Source of the DNA: CAWEQW01 sp963811365
Lineage (GTDB): Bacteria > Actinomycetota > Actinomycetes > Propionibacteriales > Nocardioidaceae
Direction of reading: 5' to 3'
Length of the DNA: 64,000 nt
Assembly (NCBI GenBank): GCA_963811365.1
Contig: CAWEQW010000006.1
Span: forward strand, 1 to 64,000
The notes under the pieces are model-generated. The model did no database searches, was not told the DNA's origin, and saw only the letters and a program-made list of their open reading frames with translations. The position numbers and the translations under genes are program-made. The stretch's first letter is position 1, and each line of letters starts with the position of its first letter. This document shows positions 9,352 to 17,114 of the stretch, piece by piece.

Positions 9352-10209
9352 GTGCGGCGCGGACTGGCGGCGGCGTTGCTCGTCCCGGTGCTGGCGGCGT
9401 GCGCGGTGCCGGTGTCGCACCCGGCCGCTCCCCATGTACGAGCCTCCGCCCGGTCGACGCCGGCCGCGACCGCCGTGGACGCGCCGAGCCCGAGCCACTC
9501 GCCGAGCCACTCCGCGAGCCACCCGACGAGCCCGCGCCCGAGCCGCAGCCCCGCAGCCGCGCGCCGCCCTCGGGTGCACCACCACCGGCCCCCGGCGCAG
9601 CACCGGCCCGCCGGCGTGCCGACGGCGGCGATGCCCGACCTGAGGCTGACACCCGGGCGCGCGCTGAAGGTCTCGGCCCGGCAGGTCTGCGTGTCCGGGT
9701 ACGCCTCCCGGGTCCGGGACGTGCCGGAGTCCGAGGCGACTGCGGTGTACGCCAGGTACGGCGTCGTGCACGTGCCGTACGCCCACGAGGTGGACCACCT
9801 CGTCTCGCTCGAGCTCGGCGGCTCCAACGCGCTGGCGAACCTCTGGCCCGAGCCGTACGCCGGTCGCTGGGGCGCGCGGACCAAGGACGTGCTCGAGAAC
9901 CGGCTGCACGACCTGGTCTGCTCCGGGCGGCTCGCCCTGCGACGGGCGCAGCGGCTCGAGGCGGGCAACTGGGTGGCGGCCTACCTGCGCTTCGTCGGCG
10001 TCCCGCCGCGGGCTGCCGCGCCGAGCCACCGGCCACACCCGCTGGTCGCGACCTCGGGTGGCTGCGAGCCCGGCTACGCGCCCTGCCTGCCGCGGGTGGC
10101 GGACCTGGACTGCGACCAGATCCCGGCGGACAGGCGGCCGGTGCGGGTCACCGGCGCGGACCCCTACCGGCTCGACGCCGACGGCAACGGCTGGGGCTGC
10201 ACGTCGTAG
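9352..10209 (+). CDS. Secreted lipoprotein with HNH nuclease-like and Excalibur-like domains
   Basis: This is probably a cell-surface-anchored nuclease. The start is GTG 9352, five bases after GGAGGG (GTG 9349 is possible). A short signal peptide ends in a lipobox LAAC with the cysteine near residue 17. A low-complexity Ser/Pro/His linker covers residues ~30-90. The central domain has VDHLVSLELGGSNALANLW (~147-165) followed by KDVLENRLHDLVCSGR, the DH...N arrangement of a secreted HNH nuclease family. The C-terminal ~35 residues, with DLDCDQIP and ADGNGWGC, resemble the calcium-binding Excalibur motif, often found on extracellular nucleases. It stands alone, downstream of the tandem array. 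Nuclease activity is inferred from motifs only; a role in DNA uptake, nutrient scavenging or defence is open. Confidence 0.75.
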   Translation: MRRGLAAALLVPVLAACAVPVSHPAAPHVRASARSTPAATAVDAPSPSHSPSHSASHPTSPRPSRSPAAARRPRVHHHRPPAQHRPAGVPTAAMPDLRLTPGRALKVSARQVCVSGYASRVRDVPESEATAVYARYGVVHVPYAHEVDHLVSLELGGSNALANLWPEPYAGRWGARTKDVLENRLHDLVCSGRLALRRAQRLEAGNWVAAYLRFVGVPPRAAAPSHRPHPLVATSGGCEPGYAPCLPRVADLDCDQIPADRRPVRVTGADPYRLDADGNGWGCTS

Positions 10210-10367
10210 GCGTGAGCGGGCTCACGCGCTCGTTCACCGGCCGCGCTGCGCCCGGCAACACCGGCGAAACACCGCCCGCGCATCGTGGACGTCGTACCAC
10301 CGCGCTCCACCCTGGCTCCACCCTGGCTCGACACCGACTCGACACCGACTCGCACGAGGACCACACC

Positions 10368-10910
10368 ATGACCGCACGCCTGCTCCGCCCTGCCCCTGCC
10401 CGTGCCCCTGCCCGTGTCACCGGCCGTGCCACCGGCCGTCCGGCTCGGCCTCCGGCGCGTCGACGACTACACCCGGTGGGCGTTCAACGCCCAGCCGCCG
10501 CTGACCCGGCGACCCCCGGCCGGCCCGCGGGGGGTCGCCTCCTGAGCGGCCGGGTCGGTCTCGAGCTCACCGGGACGGTCGACACCGCGGCCGCCGACCA
10601 GTTCCACCGGTCGGTGGTCGAGCACGTCGCCGCCGGCGCACGGGACCTCGAGGTCGCGCTGCACGGGATCACCGCGCTGGAGGTCGCCGGCCTCCGGGCC
10701 CTCGTGGCGAGCGCCCAGCACGCCCGGACGCACGGTGCCACGCTGCGGGTGGTCTGCACCCAGGAGCGGGTGCTGCACGTGTTGCGGGTGACCGGGCTGC
10801 AGCGGGTGCTGCACGTCGGCCCGCCGGCCGCGGCGGAGACGCCGGCCGCGCCGGAGACGCCGGCCGCGCCGAAGACGCCGGCCGCGCCGGACCTGCCGGC
10901 GGCCGGCTGA
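10368..10910 (+). CDS. STAS-domain protein (anti-sigma antagonist-like)
   Basis: The C-terminal ~100 residues form a STAS domain: VGLELTGTVDTAAADQFHRSV, then DLEVALHGITALEVAGLRALV, in which the phosphorylatable Ser/Thr of classic SpoIIAA proteins is not evident, then RVLHVLRVTGLQRVLHV. STAS proteins usually bind anti-sigma kinases. The start at ATG 10368 follows GAGGA, but the first ~55 codons are Pro/Arg-rich and look out of frame. A neighbouring frame reads RLGLRRVDDYTRWAFNAQP over the same bases, so a frameshift near 10440-10530 or two overlapping genes is possible. The C-terminus is a run of ETPAAP repeats from an 18-bp DNA repeat. It may work with the PP2C/ATPase regulator 0.7 kb downstream, but that is inference. 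Confidence 0.55.
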   Translation: MTARLLRPAPARAPARVTGRATGRPARPPARRRLHPVGVQRPAAADPATPGRPAGGRLLSGRVGLELTGTVDTAAADQFHRSVVEHVAAGARDLEVALHGITALEVAGLRALVASAQHARTHGATLRVVCTQERVLHVLRVTGLQRVLHVGPPAAAETPAAPETPAAPKTPAAPDLPAAG

Positions 10911-10957
10911 CCGCCCGCGCCGGGAACCGTCGCGCGCGTCGCTGCGTCCGACCCCGC

Positions 10958-11371
10958 ATGAGGACCGGCCGGGGCACCGCCCTTCTGACGCTCGCACTGC
11001 TCGCGGGGTGCGCGGCGCCCTCCACGTCGTGCGCTCCGTGCGACCGCCACGTCGCCGTCACGATCGACCCGAAGACCGACGTGCCGTCGCGGACGTTCGT
11101 GCGGGTGTGCGTCGACGGCCTGGGCTGCCGGCAGCGCGCCCGGGGGACGAGCCGCGAGTTCCGCATCCGGCTGCCCGTGCCAGATGGCATGTCCATGGCC
11201 TCGACCGGGGGCCGGTCCGTGCGCGTGTGGGTGACGGTGCCGATGCGCGCCCAGTGGATCGGGACCGGGCGGCTGCAGACCGCGCCCGCGACCGGGACCT
11301 GCGGCTGCACCCGGTCTGCTGCGACGGTGCGGGTGCTGCCGGTGCCCGAGCCGCAGCTGCCGCCCCGCTGA
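10958..11371 (+). CDS. Small secreted lipoprotein of unknown function
   Basis: 137 residues. Arg-rich start, hydrophobic stretch TALLTLALLAGCAAP with a lipobox cysteine near residue 18, then a mature domain with several cysteines (CAPCDRH, VCVDGLGC, TGTCGC) that could form disulfides outside the cell. Strand-rich sequence around VTIDPKTDVPSRTFVRVCV suggests a small beta fold. No family is recognised. ATG 10958 lies 47 bases after the STAS gene and no ribosome site stands out. A GC-rich tandem repeat follows immediately. Confidence 0.6.
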   Translation: MRTGRGTALLTLALLAGCAAPSTSCAPCDRHVAVTIDPKTDVPSRTFVRVCVDGLGCRQRARGTSREFRIRLPVPDGMSMASTGGRSVRVWVTVPMRAQWIGTGRLQTAPATGTCGCTRSAATVRVLPVPEPQLPPR

Positions 11372-11390
11372 CCCCTTCCGGCCCAGGACG

Positions 11391-11519
11391 GACGCTTCCC
11401 GCCCGCGGGTGGACGGCTCCCGGCCGGACGCTTCCGGCCCGGCGGAGGGGCGCCTCCGGCCCCCCGGGAGGGGCGCTTCCGGCCCGGGGAGGGGCGCTTC
11501 CGTCCTGCAGAGGGGCGGC
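11391..11519. repeat. Tandem imperfect repeat, unit about GGAGGGGCGCTTCCGGCCCG
   Basis: Three to four degenerate copies of a ~22-bp unit fill the space between the lipoprotein gene and the PP2C regulator gene, including GGGCGCTTCCGGCCCGG and variants with CCTCC. Part is self-complementary. The consensus differs from the 9.1-kb and 54.9-kb arrays. Confidence 0.6.
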
Positions 11520-11637
11520 CGGACAGGTCGTAAGGTTCCTTTGCGGCAACTTTGCCGTAAAATGACGAGATCGCGCGGGCCGGATGGGGGCACACGTCTC
11601 GGGCGCTCTCGTGTCGCGTCTTGTGGAGGATGGCTGC

Positions 11638-13464
11638 GTGACGGTGGGGTTGGAGGGGCTGCGCCGGCTTGCCGGCGCCCTCGGTGACGCCCTGACGCTG
11701 GACGAGGTCGCGCGCGCCACCCTCGCTGCCGCGCTCGAGATTCCCGGGGTGTTCCGGGCCGGCCTGGCCCTGAACCGCACCGCCGGCCGGCACCTCCAGT
11801 TCGTGTCGTCGGACGCCGACCGGATGGACGACGACAGCGTGCGGTGGTGCCTCATCGACGCCTACGAGACCGTTCCGCTCGTCGACGCGGTCCGCAGCGG
11901 CCAGGACATCTTCCTCGACGACGTCGCGTCGATGACGTCGAGCTACCCGGCCTTCGCCGCCCGCCAGCTCGAGCTGGGGACGCGCGGCGTCGCGGCGCTC
12001 GCGCTCGCCACCGGCCACGAGCACGCCGGCGGTCTGCTGCTGACGTTCGACGCCGAGGGGGTGGTCGACGAGCCGCTGCGCCGGATGCTCGACGGCTTCG
12101 CGATCCAGGTGACCCAGGCGCTGCGCAAGGCGCTGGTCGTGCGCCGCGAGCACACCAGCCCCGAGCAGCTCCAGCGGATCCTGCTGCCGCACACGCTGCC
12201 GGATCTCGACGGTGTCTCCTTCGGCGCGCACTACCAGCCCGGTGGGCTCAACACCGAGGTCGGCGGCGACTGGTACGACGTGATCACGCTGCCCGACGGT
12301 TCCGCGGTGATCAGCATCGGCGACGTGATGGGCAAGGGCGTCGACGCGGCGATCGCGATGAGCGAGGTGCGCGCGGCGATCCGGGCGTACGCCGCGCTCG
12401 ACCCGCGGCCCTCCGTCGTACTCAGCCGGATGGACGACCTGATCGGGTCACGTGACGCGCCGGAGCAGCAGCTCGTCACCGCGGTGTACGGCGTCGTCAG
12501 CCCGGACCGGCGACGGCTGACCCTCGCGGTGGCCGGTCACCCGGCGCCGCTGCTCGTCACGCCGACGGAGCCGGCCGCGCTGGTCGACGGCGCGCTCGGG
12601 CCGGCGCTGGGGCTCGCCGCCGGGCCGTGGCCCGAGGTCGAGGTGGAGCTTCCGCCGCACAGCACGCTGCTGCTCTACAGCGACGGGCTGGTCTCCGCGC
12701 GCTCCAGCGACATCTTCAGCGGCATCGAGGCGCTCATCGAGCAGGTCGACGCGCTGCCGCGCCGACGGCGCCGGGCGCGGGACCTGTGCGCCCAGCTGCG
12801 CAACGTGATGGCCCACGAGGACGCCGAGGACGACGTGGCGATGCTCGCGATGACGACGGTCCCGGTCGGCTCCGCCGTGCACGTCTCGGCGCCGCTGCCG
12901 GCCGACACCACGGCGCCGAGTGCCGCGCGGCGGTTCGTCCGCGACCGGCTCGAGGAGTGGCGCGCGGACTGGCGGCTGCCCGACGACCTCGTCGACACGG
13001 CCGAGCTGTGCGTCTCCGAGCTGGTCACCAACGCGGTGATCCACACCGGGACGTCGGCGCTGCTCACCGTCGAGCTCGACCACGACTGCCTCACCGCCCT
13101 GGTGCGCGACCAGGGCGGTCACGGCGTGATCGAGCGCGCCGTGGACACCGAGCCGCTGCGGGTCTCAGGCCGCGGCCTGGGGCTCGTCGAGGCGCTGGCC
13201 GAGGCGTGGGGCGCCGAGCGGGACGCCGAGGGGACGACGGTCTGGTTCGAGCTGGACACCGGGGCGGTCGAGGCCTCGCCGCCGGCGGCCGCGATCGACG
13301 AGCCGCGGCCGGACGTCACGCGGCCGGACGTCACCGGCCGGACGTCACCGGGCCGGTGGAGCCTCACGGGGTCTGACGAAGGTTCGCGACCGAGGACCAA
13401 GGACTCTGCTGTGCGCCGACCGGCAGGCGCAGGTTGGGGGCAGAGAGGCTACCTCAGGGAGTGA
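11638..13464 (+). CDS. RsbU-like PP2C phosphatase with GAF-like and histidine-kinase-type ATPase domains
   Basis: A 608-residue signalling protein. GTG 11638 was chosen because GGAGGA lies seven bases upstream; an upstream ATG at 11584 is in frame. Order: GAF-like sensor (~1-170), SpoIIE/PP2C phosphatase (~185-400) with VGGDWYDV and IGDVMGKGVDAA carrying the metal-binding aspartates, and HATPase_c domain (~430-555) with ELVTNAVIHT as N-box and SGRGLGLVEAL as G-box. Such fusions act in actinobacterial anti-sigma partner switching: the phosphatase dephosphorylates a STAS antagonist and the ATPase domain may bind a sigma factor. The STAS gene nearby is a candidate partner. The C-terminal tail is low complexity (RPDVTRPDVTG), and the stop lies two bases before the next ATG. 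Confidence 0.85.
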   Translation: MTVGLEGLRRLAGALGDALTLDEVARATLAAALEIPGVFRAGLALNRTAGRHLQFVSSDADRMDDDSVRWCLIDAYETVPLVDAVRSGQDIFLDDVASMTSSYPAFAARQLELGTRGVAALALATGHEHAGGLLLTFDAEGVVDEPLRRMLDGFAIQVTQALRKALVVRREHTSPEQLQRILLPHTLPDLDGVSFGAHYQPGGLNTEVGGDWYDVITLPDGSAVISIGDVMGKGVDAAIAMSEVRAAIRAYAALDPRPSVVLSRMDDLIGSRDAPEQQLVTAVYGVVSPDRRRLTLAVAGHPAPLLVTPTEPAALVDGALGPALGLAAGPWPEVEVELPPHSTLLLYSDGLVSARSSDIFSGIEALIEQVDALPRRRRRARDLCAQLRNVMAHEDAEDDVAMLAMTTVPVGSAVHVSAPLPADTTAPSAARRFVRDRLEEWRADWRLPDDLVDTAELCVSELVTNAVIHTGTSALLTVELDHDCLTALVRDQGGHGVIERAVDTEPLRVSGRGLGLVEALAEAWGAERDAEGTTVWFELDTGAVEASPPAAAIDEPRPDVTRPDVTGRTSPGRWSLTGSDEGSRPRTKDSAVRRPAGAGWGQRGYLRE

Positions 13465-13466
13465 GG

Positions 13467-14525
13467 ATGGACCGCACCAGCAGGCGCACACGGACTGTGT
13501 TGATCACGATGGCCACCACGGCTGCGACCGCAGCCGCGCTCCTTCCCCAGGCCGCGGCTGGTGTCGAGCCGCCGCATATCGACCCAGCCGCGCTGCCCCG
13601 CGGGGCAGATCCGGCCGTCGTGTACATGGTGCGTGACACCATCCGGGACGGGGACCTCAGGGTCCCGGCCACGAGACGGGGCGACCACCAGGCCTTGTGG
13701 GTCGTCGCCGGGGGCTACCTGGTCCGGGACGTGAACGTCGGGGACCGAGGGCTGACTCGGGTGGTCTACATCCCGCGCAGCGGTGAACGACGCGTCGTCG
13801 CGCGGTCCGGGGAGTGGCTGGGTGTCGCGGTGTCGGCGAACGGCAGAACCGCGGCCGTCCAACGCTCGTCGAGCTCGACCGGCGCTCGCACGGTCATCAG
13901 CGTGTTCCACCCGAGGAGCGGGCGGGTGACCGCACGGCGCGAGCTGCGACTTGCCACGCTGGTCGCCGTCACCGACCGCAGAGTCCTCATCGGACTGCGC
14001 GTGCGCTGGCGTCACCCGGCCACCGCGTGGTGGAACTTCGGAGCGGACAGAGTCCGGCGCATCTATCACCAGGCAGCCGTGGGCGCCGACGTCCGCCATG
14101 ACAAGGTCGTGTTCGATCGGTCGTCGGTCGGCGAGTTCTGCAACCGGGTCGCCGTCCTGTCCCACCCGGCACGAAGGCTGTGGCGCAGCTGTCGGATCTA
14201 TCCGCACCAGTGGTCGCCCGACGGCCGCCGCGCGATCGCCACGCATACCTACTTCGACGCGGCCGGAACCGACCGGTGGTGGGTCATCAACGGACGCACC
14301 GGGCACCGGCAGGCGGTCGTCACCGGACGCCTCGGTTGGGACGCGGCCTGGGAAGGCAACCGACACTTCCTGGTGATCGCCCAAAGTGACGCGGGAAAGG
14401 CGGCGATCCTGCGCTGCGACGTGACCGGCTCGTGCGAGCGAGCGAGCCGACTGTGGGACGTGCCGGTGCCACCCGACCCGTCGGTGTACTACGCCGCACC
14501 TCCGGTCGTCCTGGCCAGCCGCTGA
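13467..14525 (+). CDS. Secreted beta-propeller-like protein
   Basis: 352 residues with a Sec signal peptide: Arg-rich start, hydrophobic core ITMATTAATAAALLP, likely cleavage after AAAG. The mature part has repeated strand motifs of TolB/WD40-like propellers, such as GVAVSANGRTAAVQ, HQWSPDGRRAIATHTYF and WWVINGRTGHRQ. Two cysteines in the last third may form a disulfide. ATG 13467 follows AGGGAGTGAGG and comes two bases after the PP2C gene stop, so the two may be co-transcribed. It differs from the delta-60-like propellers of the polysaccharide locus in repeat motif. No enzymatic residues are recognised; it may be an exported binding or sensory protein. Confidence 0.6.
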   Translation: MDRTSRRTRTVLITMATTAATAAALLPQAAAGVEPPHIDPAALPRGADPAVVYMVRDTIRDGDLRVPATRRGDHQALWVVAGGYLVRDVNVGDRGLTRVVYIPRSGERRVVARSGEWLGVAVSANGRTAAVQRSSSSTGARTVISVFHPRSGRVTARRELRLATLVAVTDRRVLIGLRVRWRHPATAWWNFGADRVRRIYHQAAVGADVRHDKVVFDRSSVGEFCNRVAVLSHPARRLWRSCRIYPHQWSPDGRRAIATHTYFDAAGTDRWWVINGRTGHRQAVVTGRLGWDAAWEGNRHFLVIAQSDAGKAAILRCDVTGSCERASRLWDVPVPPDPSVYYAAPPVVLASR

Positions 14526-14560
14526 GCAGCGAGGACCAGGGATCTCGCAGACCCGACCGG

Positions 14561-15055
14561 CTACTGGCGGACCAGCCGCGCCCACAGGTGCGGCTGCATC
14601 GGCTGCCCCATCGCGGCCATGTCGTAGGCCCACAGCAGGTCGCCCTCGACCAGGCCGTACATCCGGTGGCCCGCCGAGACCTCCTTCGCGGTGTGCGTGC
14701 GCATGATCGCGTCGGTGGTGATCTCGATCTTGGGGCCCTCGGCGGCGCCGTACCAGACCTCGGCGAAGCCGGTGTGGTGGGTGAGCAGCCACTCCAGGCT
14801 GCCGTCGGCCGACGGCCTCAGGAAGCCGGTCTCGATGGCGGACTCGCGCACCTTGTCGCCCTGCTCGTCGACGATCCACGACCGGCTCATGTAGTGGAAG
14901 AACGGCCGGCCGTCGTGGGTGAAGATGCACTCCTGGCCGAACTGGAACGGCTCGATCGTCGGGTAGTCGCCGTGTCCGTTGCCCCGCCAGGTGCCGAGCA
15001 GCCAGGCGACCGGGGCGCACTCCGGGTTCAGGTTGTCCGGGATCTCGAACGGCAT
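14561..15055 (-). CDS. Nitrobindin-family heme protein (FABP-like fold)
   Basis: 164 residues, the normal family length. The N-terminus has the nitrobindin signature GTWRGNGHGDYP (about residues 21-32); the C-terminus ends MQPHLWARLVR, the strand carrying the histidine that ligates heme in family members. Nitrobindins are ten-stranded beta barrels that bind ferric heme and react with nitric oxide or peroxynitrite in the cytoplasm. ATG 15055 starts five bases after the stop of the tiny membrane protein gene upstream, so the pair is probably one transcript. It is convergent with the secreted propeller gene, with only 35 bases between. Confidence 0.85.
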   Translation of the reverse strand: MPFEIPDNLNPECAPVAWLLGTWRGNGHGDYPTIEPFQFGQECIFTHDGRPFFHYMSRSWIVDEQGDKVRESAIETGFLRPSADGSLEWLLTHHTGFAEVWYGAAEGPKIEITTDAIMRTHTAKEVSAGHRMYGLVEGDLLWAYDMAAMGQPMQPHLWARLVRQ

Positions 15056-15059
15056 GAGG

Positions 15060-15158
15060 TCAGCGTTCCGCCTTGAGCAGGTTGTAGATCACGACGATCG
15101 CGACCCATCCGGAGAACAGGACGACGAGCGCCATCAGGGCGATCAGGACGGCTTCCAT
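15060..15158 (-). CDS. Tiny single-pass membrane protein (32 residues)
   Basis: ATG 15158 opens MEAVLIALMALVVL followed by FSGWVAIVVIYNLLKAER and a stop. One continuous hydrophobic helix with a short positively charged end predicts an inner-membrane orientation with a cytoplasmic C-terminus. It sits four bases upstream of the nitrobindin gene on the same strand. No family is recognised. The clean composition and tight spacing argue that it is real. Confidence 0.55.
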   Translation of the reverse strand: MEAVLIALMALVVLFSGWVAIVVIYNLLKAER

Positions 15159-15191
15159 GCCCCGATCCTAGCGGCGGGTCCGGCCCCCCGA

Positions 15192-15228
15192 CGCCGAGCC
15201 GCGGGTTCCGCCGCGCCGAGCCGCGGTT
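15192..15228 (-). repeat. Two copies of the AACCCGCGGCTCGGCG word
   Basis: On the minus strand AACCCGCGGCTCGGCG (15192-15207) is preceded about 21 bp away by AACCGCGGCTCGGCG (15214-15228). The same word, in the opposite orientation, occurs twice at 16615-16652. Confidence 0.7.
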
Positions 15229-15240
15229 GCGCCGCGCCGG

Positions 15241-15666
15241 TCAGATCTCGAGCACCATCGTGACCGGCCCGTCGTTGACCAGCGCCACCTGCATGTCGGC
15301 GCCGAAGCTGCCGCGCTCGACGTGTGCGCCGAGCGCCTCGAGCGCCGCGCAGACCTCGTCGTAGACGGGCTCGCTCACCGGGCCCGGCGCGGCGGCGTTC
15401 CAGGTCGGGCGACGACCCTTGCGCGCGTCGCCGTACAGCGTGAACTGGCTGACCACGAGCACCGGCGCGGCGAGGTCGGACGCCGACCTCTCCTCCCGCA
15501 TGATCCGCAGGTCCCAGATCTTGCGCGCCATCCAGGCGACCTCGGCCGAGCCGTCGGTGTGCGTGACGCCCAGCAGCACGACCAGGCCCGGGCGCGAGAG
15601 GGCGCCGACGACCTTCCCGTCCACCGTCACCGATGCGGAAAGAACACGCTGGACGACCGAACGCAT
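15241..15666 (-). CDS. dtd: D-aminoacyl-tRNA deacylase
   Basis: This enzyme hydrolyses D-amino acids from mischarged tRNA, and glycine from tRNA-Ala, in the cytoplasm. At 141 residues it has the usual length. It starts MRSVVQRV and has both active-site signatures, SQFTLYG (near residue 94) and the Gly-Pro motif NDGPVT near the C-terminus. ATG 15666. It is divergent from the BKACE gene with only 59 bases between the starts, so both promoters are compact or leaderless. Confidence 0.95.
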   Translation of the reverse strand: MRSVVQRVLSASVTVDGKVVGALSRPGLVVLLGVTHTDGSAEVAWMARKIWDLRIMREERSASDLAAPVLVVSQFTLYGDARKGRRPTWNAAAPGPVSEPVYDEVCAALEALGAHVERGSFGADMQVALVNDGPVTMVLEI

Positions 15667-15725
15667 CGGGAAATCTTCCTGTCCTCGGATCGACGGGGGC
15701 GCGTGCAGTCTGCCACGATGACGCC

Positions 15726-16604
15726 ATGACCGACGCCTCCGTCCTCCCTGACCTGTCCGGCGTGGTGGGTCCGGCCGGCAAGCTGCTCGTCACCGTGGCG
15801 CCGACCGGGGCCGAGACCAGCAAGGACGACTGCCCCCAGCTCCCGACGACGCTCGAGGAGCTCGTCGAGACCGCCCGGGCGTGCCAGGATGCGGGCGCGG
15901 CGATGGTGCACGTGCACATCCGCGACGCCGACCACCGGCCGACGCTGGACCTCGGCCGGCTCACTGCGACCGTCGAGGCGCTGCGCGAGGCGACCGACCT
16001 CGTCGTGCAGCTGTCCACGGGTGGCTCGGTGCACGACCCGCTCGACCGGCGGCTCAAGGTGCTCGACGCGGCCCCGGACTCGTGCAGCCTGACGATGGGT
16101 ACGACGAACTTCGGCGACGACGTGTTCTCCAACCCGTGGCCGTTCATCACCGAGCTCTACCAGCTCGCCCGGGAGCGCGAGGTCGTGCCGGAGTTCGAGC
16201 TGTTCGACCTCGGCCACGTGCACGCGCTGCACCGGCTGCTCGGCAGCTACGGACTGCCCTACGGCGGGCGGGTGCACTGCGACCTGGTGATGAACGTGCC
16301 CGGCGGGATGCCCGGGAACGCCGACGCGCTCGTCGCCGCGGTCGGCGCACTGCCGGACGCGGTCACGTCCTGGTCGGCCACCGGGATCGGCCGGTCCACG
16401 CTGGACGTCGCGCTCGCCGCGCTGTCCAAGGGCGGTCACCTCCGGGTCGGCATGGAGGACGTGCTCACGCTGGCCAAGGGCGTCCCGGTGCGCCACAACG
16501 CACAGCTCGTCGAGCGCGCCGTACGTCTCGGAGGAGTCGTGCAGCGCCCGCCGATGACCCCGGACGAGGCTCGCGAGCTCCTCCAGGTCCGCGCCCGCCC
16601 ATAG
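15726..16604 (+). CDS. BKACE (DUF849) beta-keto acid cleavage enzyme
   Basis: BKACE enzymes condense a beta-keto acid with acetyl-CoA and cleave it, releasing acetoacetate and a new CoA ester; they use zinc and a TIM barrel. The 292-residue protein shows MVHVHIRD (near residue 60), whose two histidines bind zinc, ELFDLGHVHAL (near residue 160) and the barrel-end RVGMEDVL (near 240). The usual catalytic-side residues appear present, but the substrate-specifying positions cannot be read by eye, so the keto acid is unknown. ATG 15726 follows directly after ACGCC and no strong ribosome site is visible. It stands alone and is followed by a terminator hairpin. Confidence 0.85.
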   Translation: MTDASVLPDLSGVVGPAGKLLVTVAPTGAETSKDDCPQLPTTLEELVETARACQDAGAAMVHVHIRDADHRPTLDLGRLTATVEALREATDLVVQLSTGGSVHDPLDRRLKVLDAAPDSCSLTMGTTNFGDDVFSNPWPFITELYQLAREREVVPEFELFDLGHVHALHRLLGSYGLPYGGRVHCDLVMNVPGGMPGNADALVAAVGALPDAVTSWSATGIGRSTLDVALAALSKGGHLRVGMEDVLTLAKGVPVRHNAQLVERAVRLGGVVQRPPMTPDEARELLQVRARP

Positions 16605-16614
16605 CCGCCGGCAG

Positions 16615-16652
16615 AACCCGCGGCTCGGCCCGCTAGAACCCGCGGCTCGGCG
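16615..16652 (+). repeat. Two copies of the AGAACCCGCGGCTCGGC word
   Basis: Direct repeats 22 bp apart (16615-16629 and 16637-16652) in the gap after the BKACE gene. They match the pair at 15192-15228 in inverse orientation. Confidence 0.75.
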
Positions 16653-16667
16653 CAGCGGCGGAGACGA

Positions 16668-16701
16668 CGACGTGGCCCTCACCGCAGTGAGAGCCACGTC
16701 G
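16668..16701 (+). terminator. Hairpin terminator between convergent BKACE and bldC genes
   Basis: CGACGTGGC(C)CTCAC pairs with GTGAGAGCCACGTCG around a CGCA loop: a 15-bp stem with one mismatch. No T-run follows, as usual at this GC content. It can serve both strands. Confidence 0.7.
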
Positions 16702-16833
16702 CGTGTGCCATCGCACCGGTGTCGCCGTGCCTCGACGTCCTTGGAAGTTCAGAGCCCCCGTGATCCCCCCCACGCAAAGTCTCTGGACGAGACGAGGTCC
16801 CGGCATCCGCCCGGCACCAGACCGACCTCAGCG

Positions 16834-17037
16834 TCAGTCGTTGATCCTCCGTTGCGCCGGCACCCGGCGCAGCAGGGCGAGTACCTCGGATGCGAGGTAC
16901 CGCCGGTGTCCCCCCAGCGTGCGAATCGAGCTCAGCTTCCCGTCCTCGGCCCACCGCGCCACCGTCTTGGCATCGACGTGGAACATGGTGGCGACCTCGG
17001 ACGGAGTCAGCAGAGTGGATTCAGATGTTTTGTTCAA
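16834..17037 (-). CDS. bldC: BldC, MerR/excisionase-like developmental DNA-binding protein
   Basis: A 67-residue single-domain winged helix closely resembling streptomycete BldC: LLTPSEVATMFHVD, KTVARWAEDGKLSSIRTLGG, HRRYLASEVLALL. BldC proteins bind direct repeats in promoters by polymerising along DNA and control development in Streptomyces; in a non-sporulating actinomycete the target set is unknown. Translation appears to start at TTG 17037, four bases after GGGGAGGTCC; the next codons are AACAAAACA. A sigma-70-like promoter can be placed upstream. Alternative start codons would truncate the N-terminal helix, so TTG is preferred. It is alone in its transcription unit. Confidence 0.92.
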   Translation of the reverse strand: MNKTSESTLLTPSEVATMFHVDAKTVARWAEDGKLSSIRTLGGHRRYLASEVLALLRRVPAQRRIND

Positions 17038-17084
17038 CTGGACCTCCCCAACCCCTTTTCCCCCGGTTCTTCTCCTAAAGCACT

Positions 17085-17114
17085 ATTCTGCGTTGTCCCC
17101 CACTGGGGGGTCAA
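17085..17114 (-). promoter_or_regulatory. Putative bldC promoter
   Basis: On the minus strand TTGACC (17109-17114) and CAGAAT (17085-17090) are separated by 18 bases, giving a leader of roughly 40 nt before the bldC TTG. The spacer contains a CCCCAGTGGGG palindrome. The call rests on consensus match only. Confidence 0.4.
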
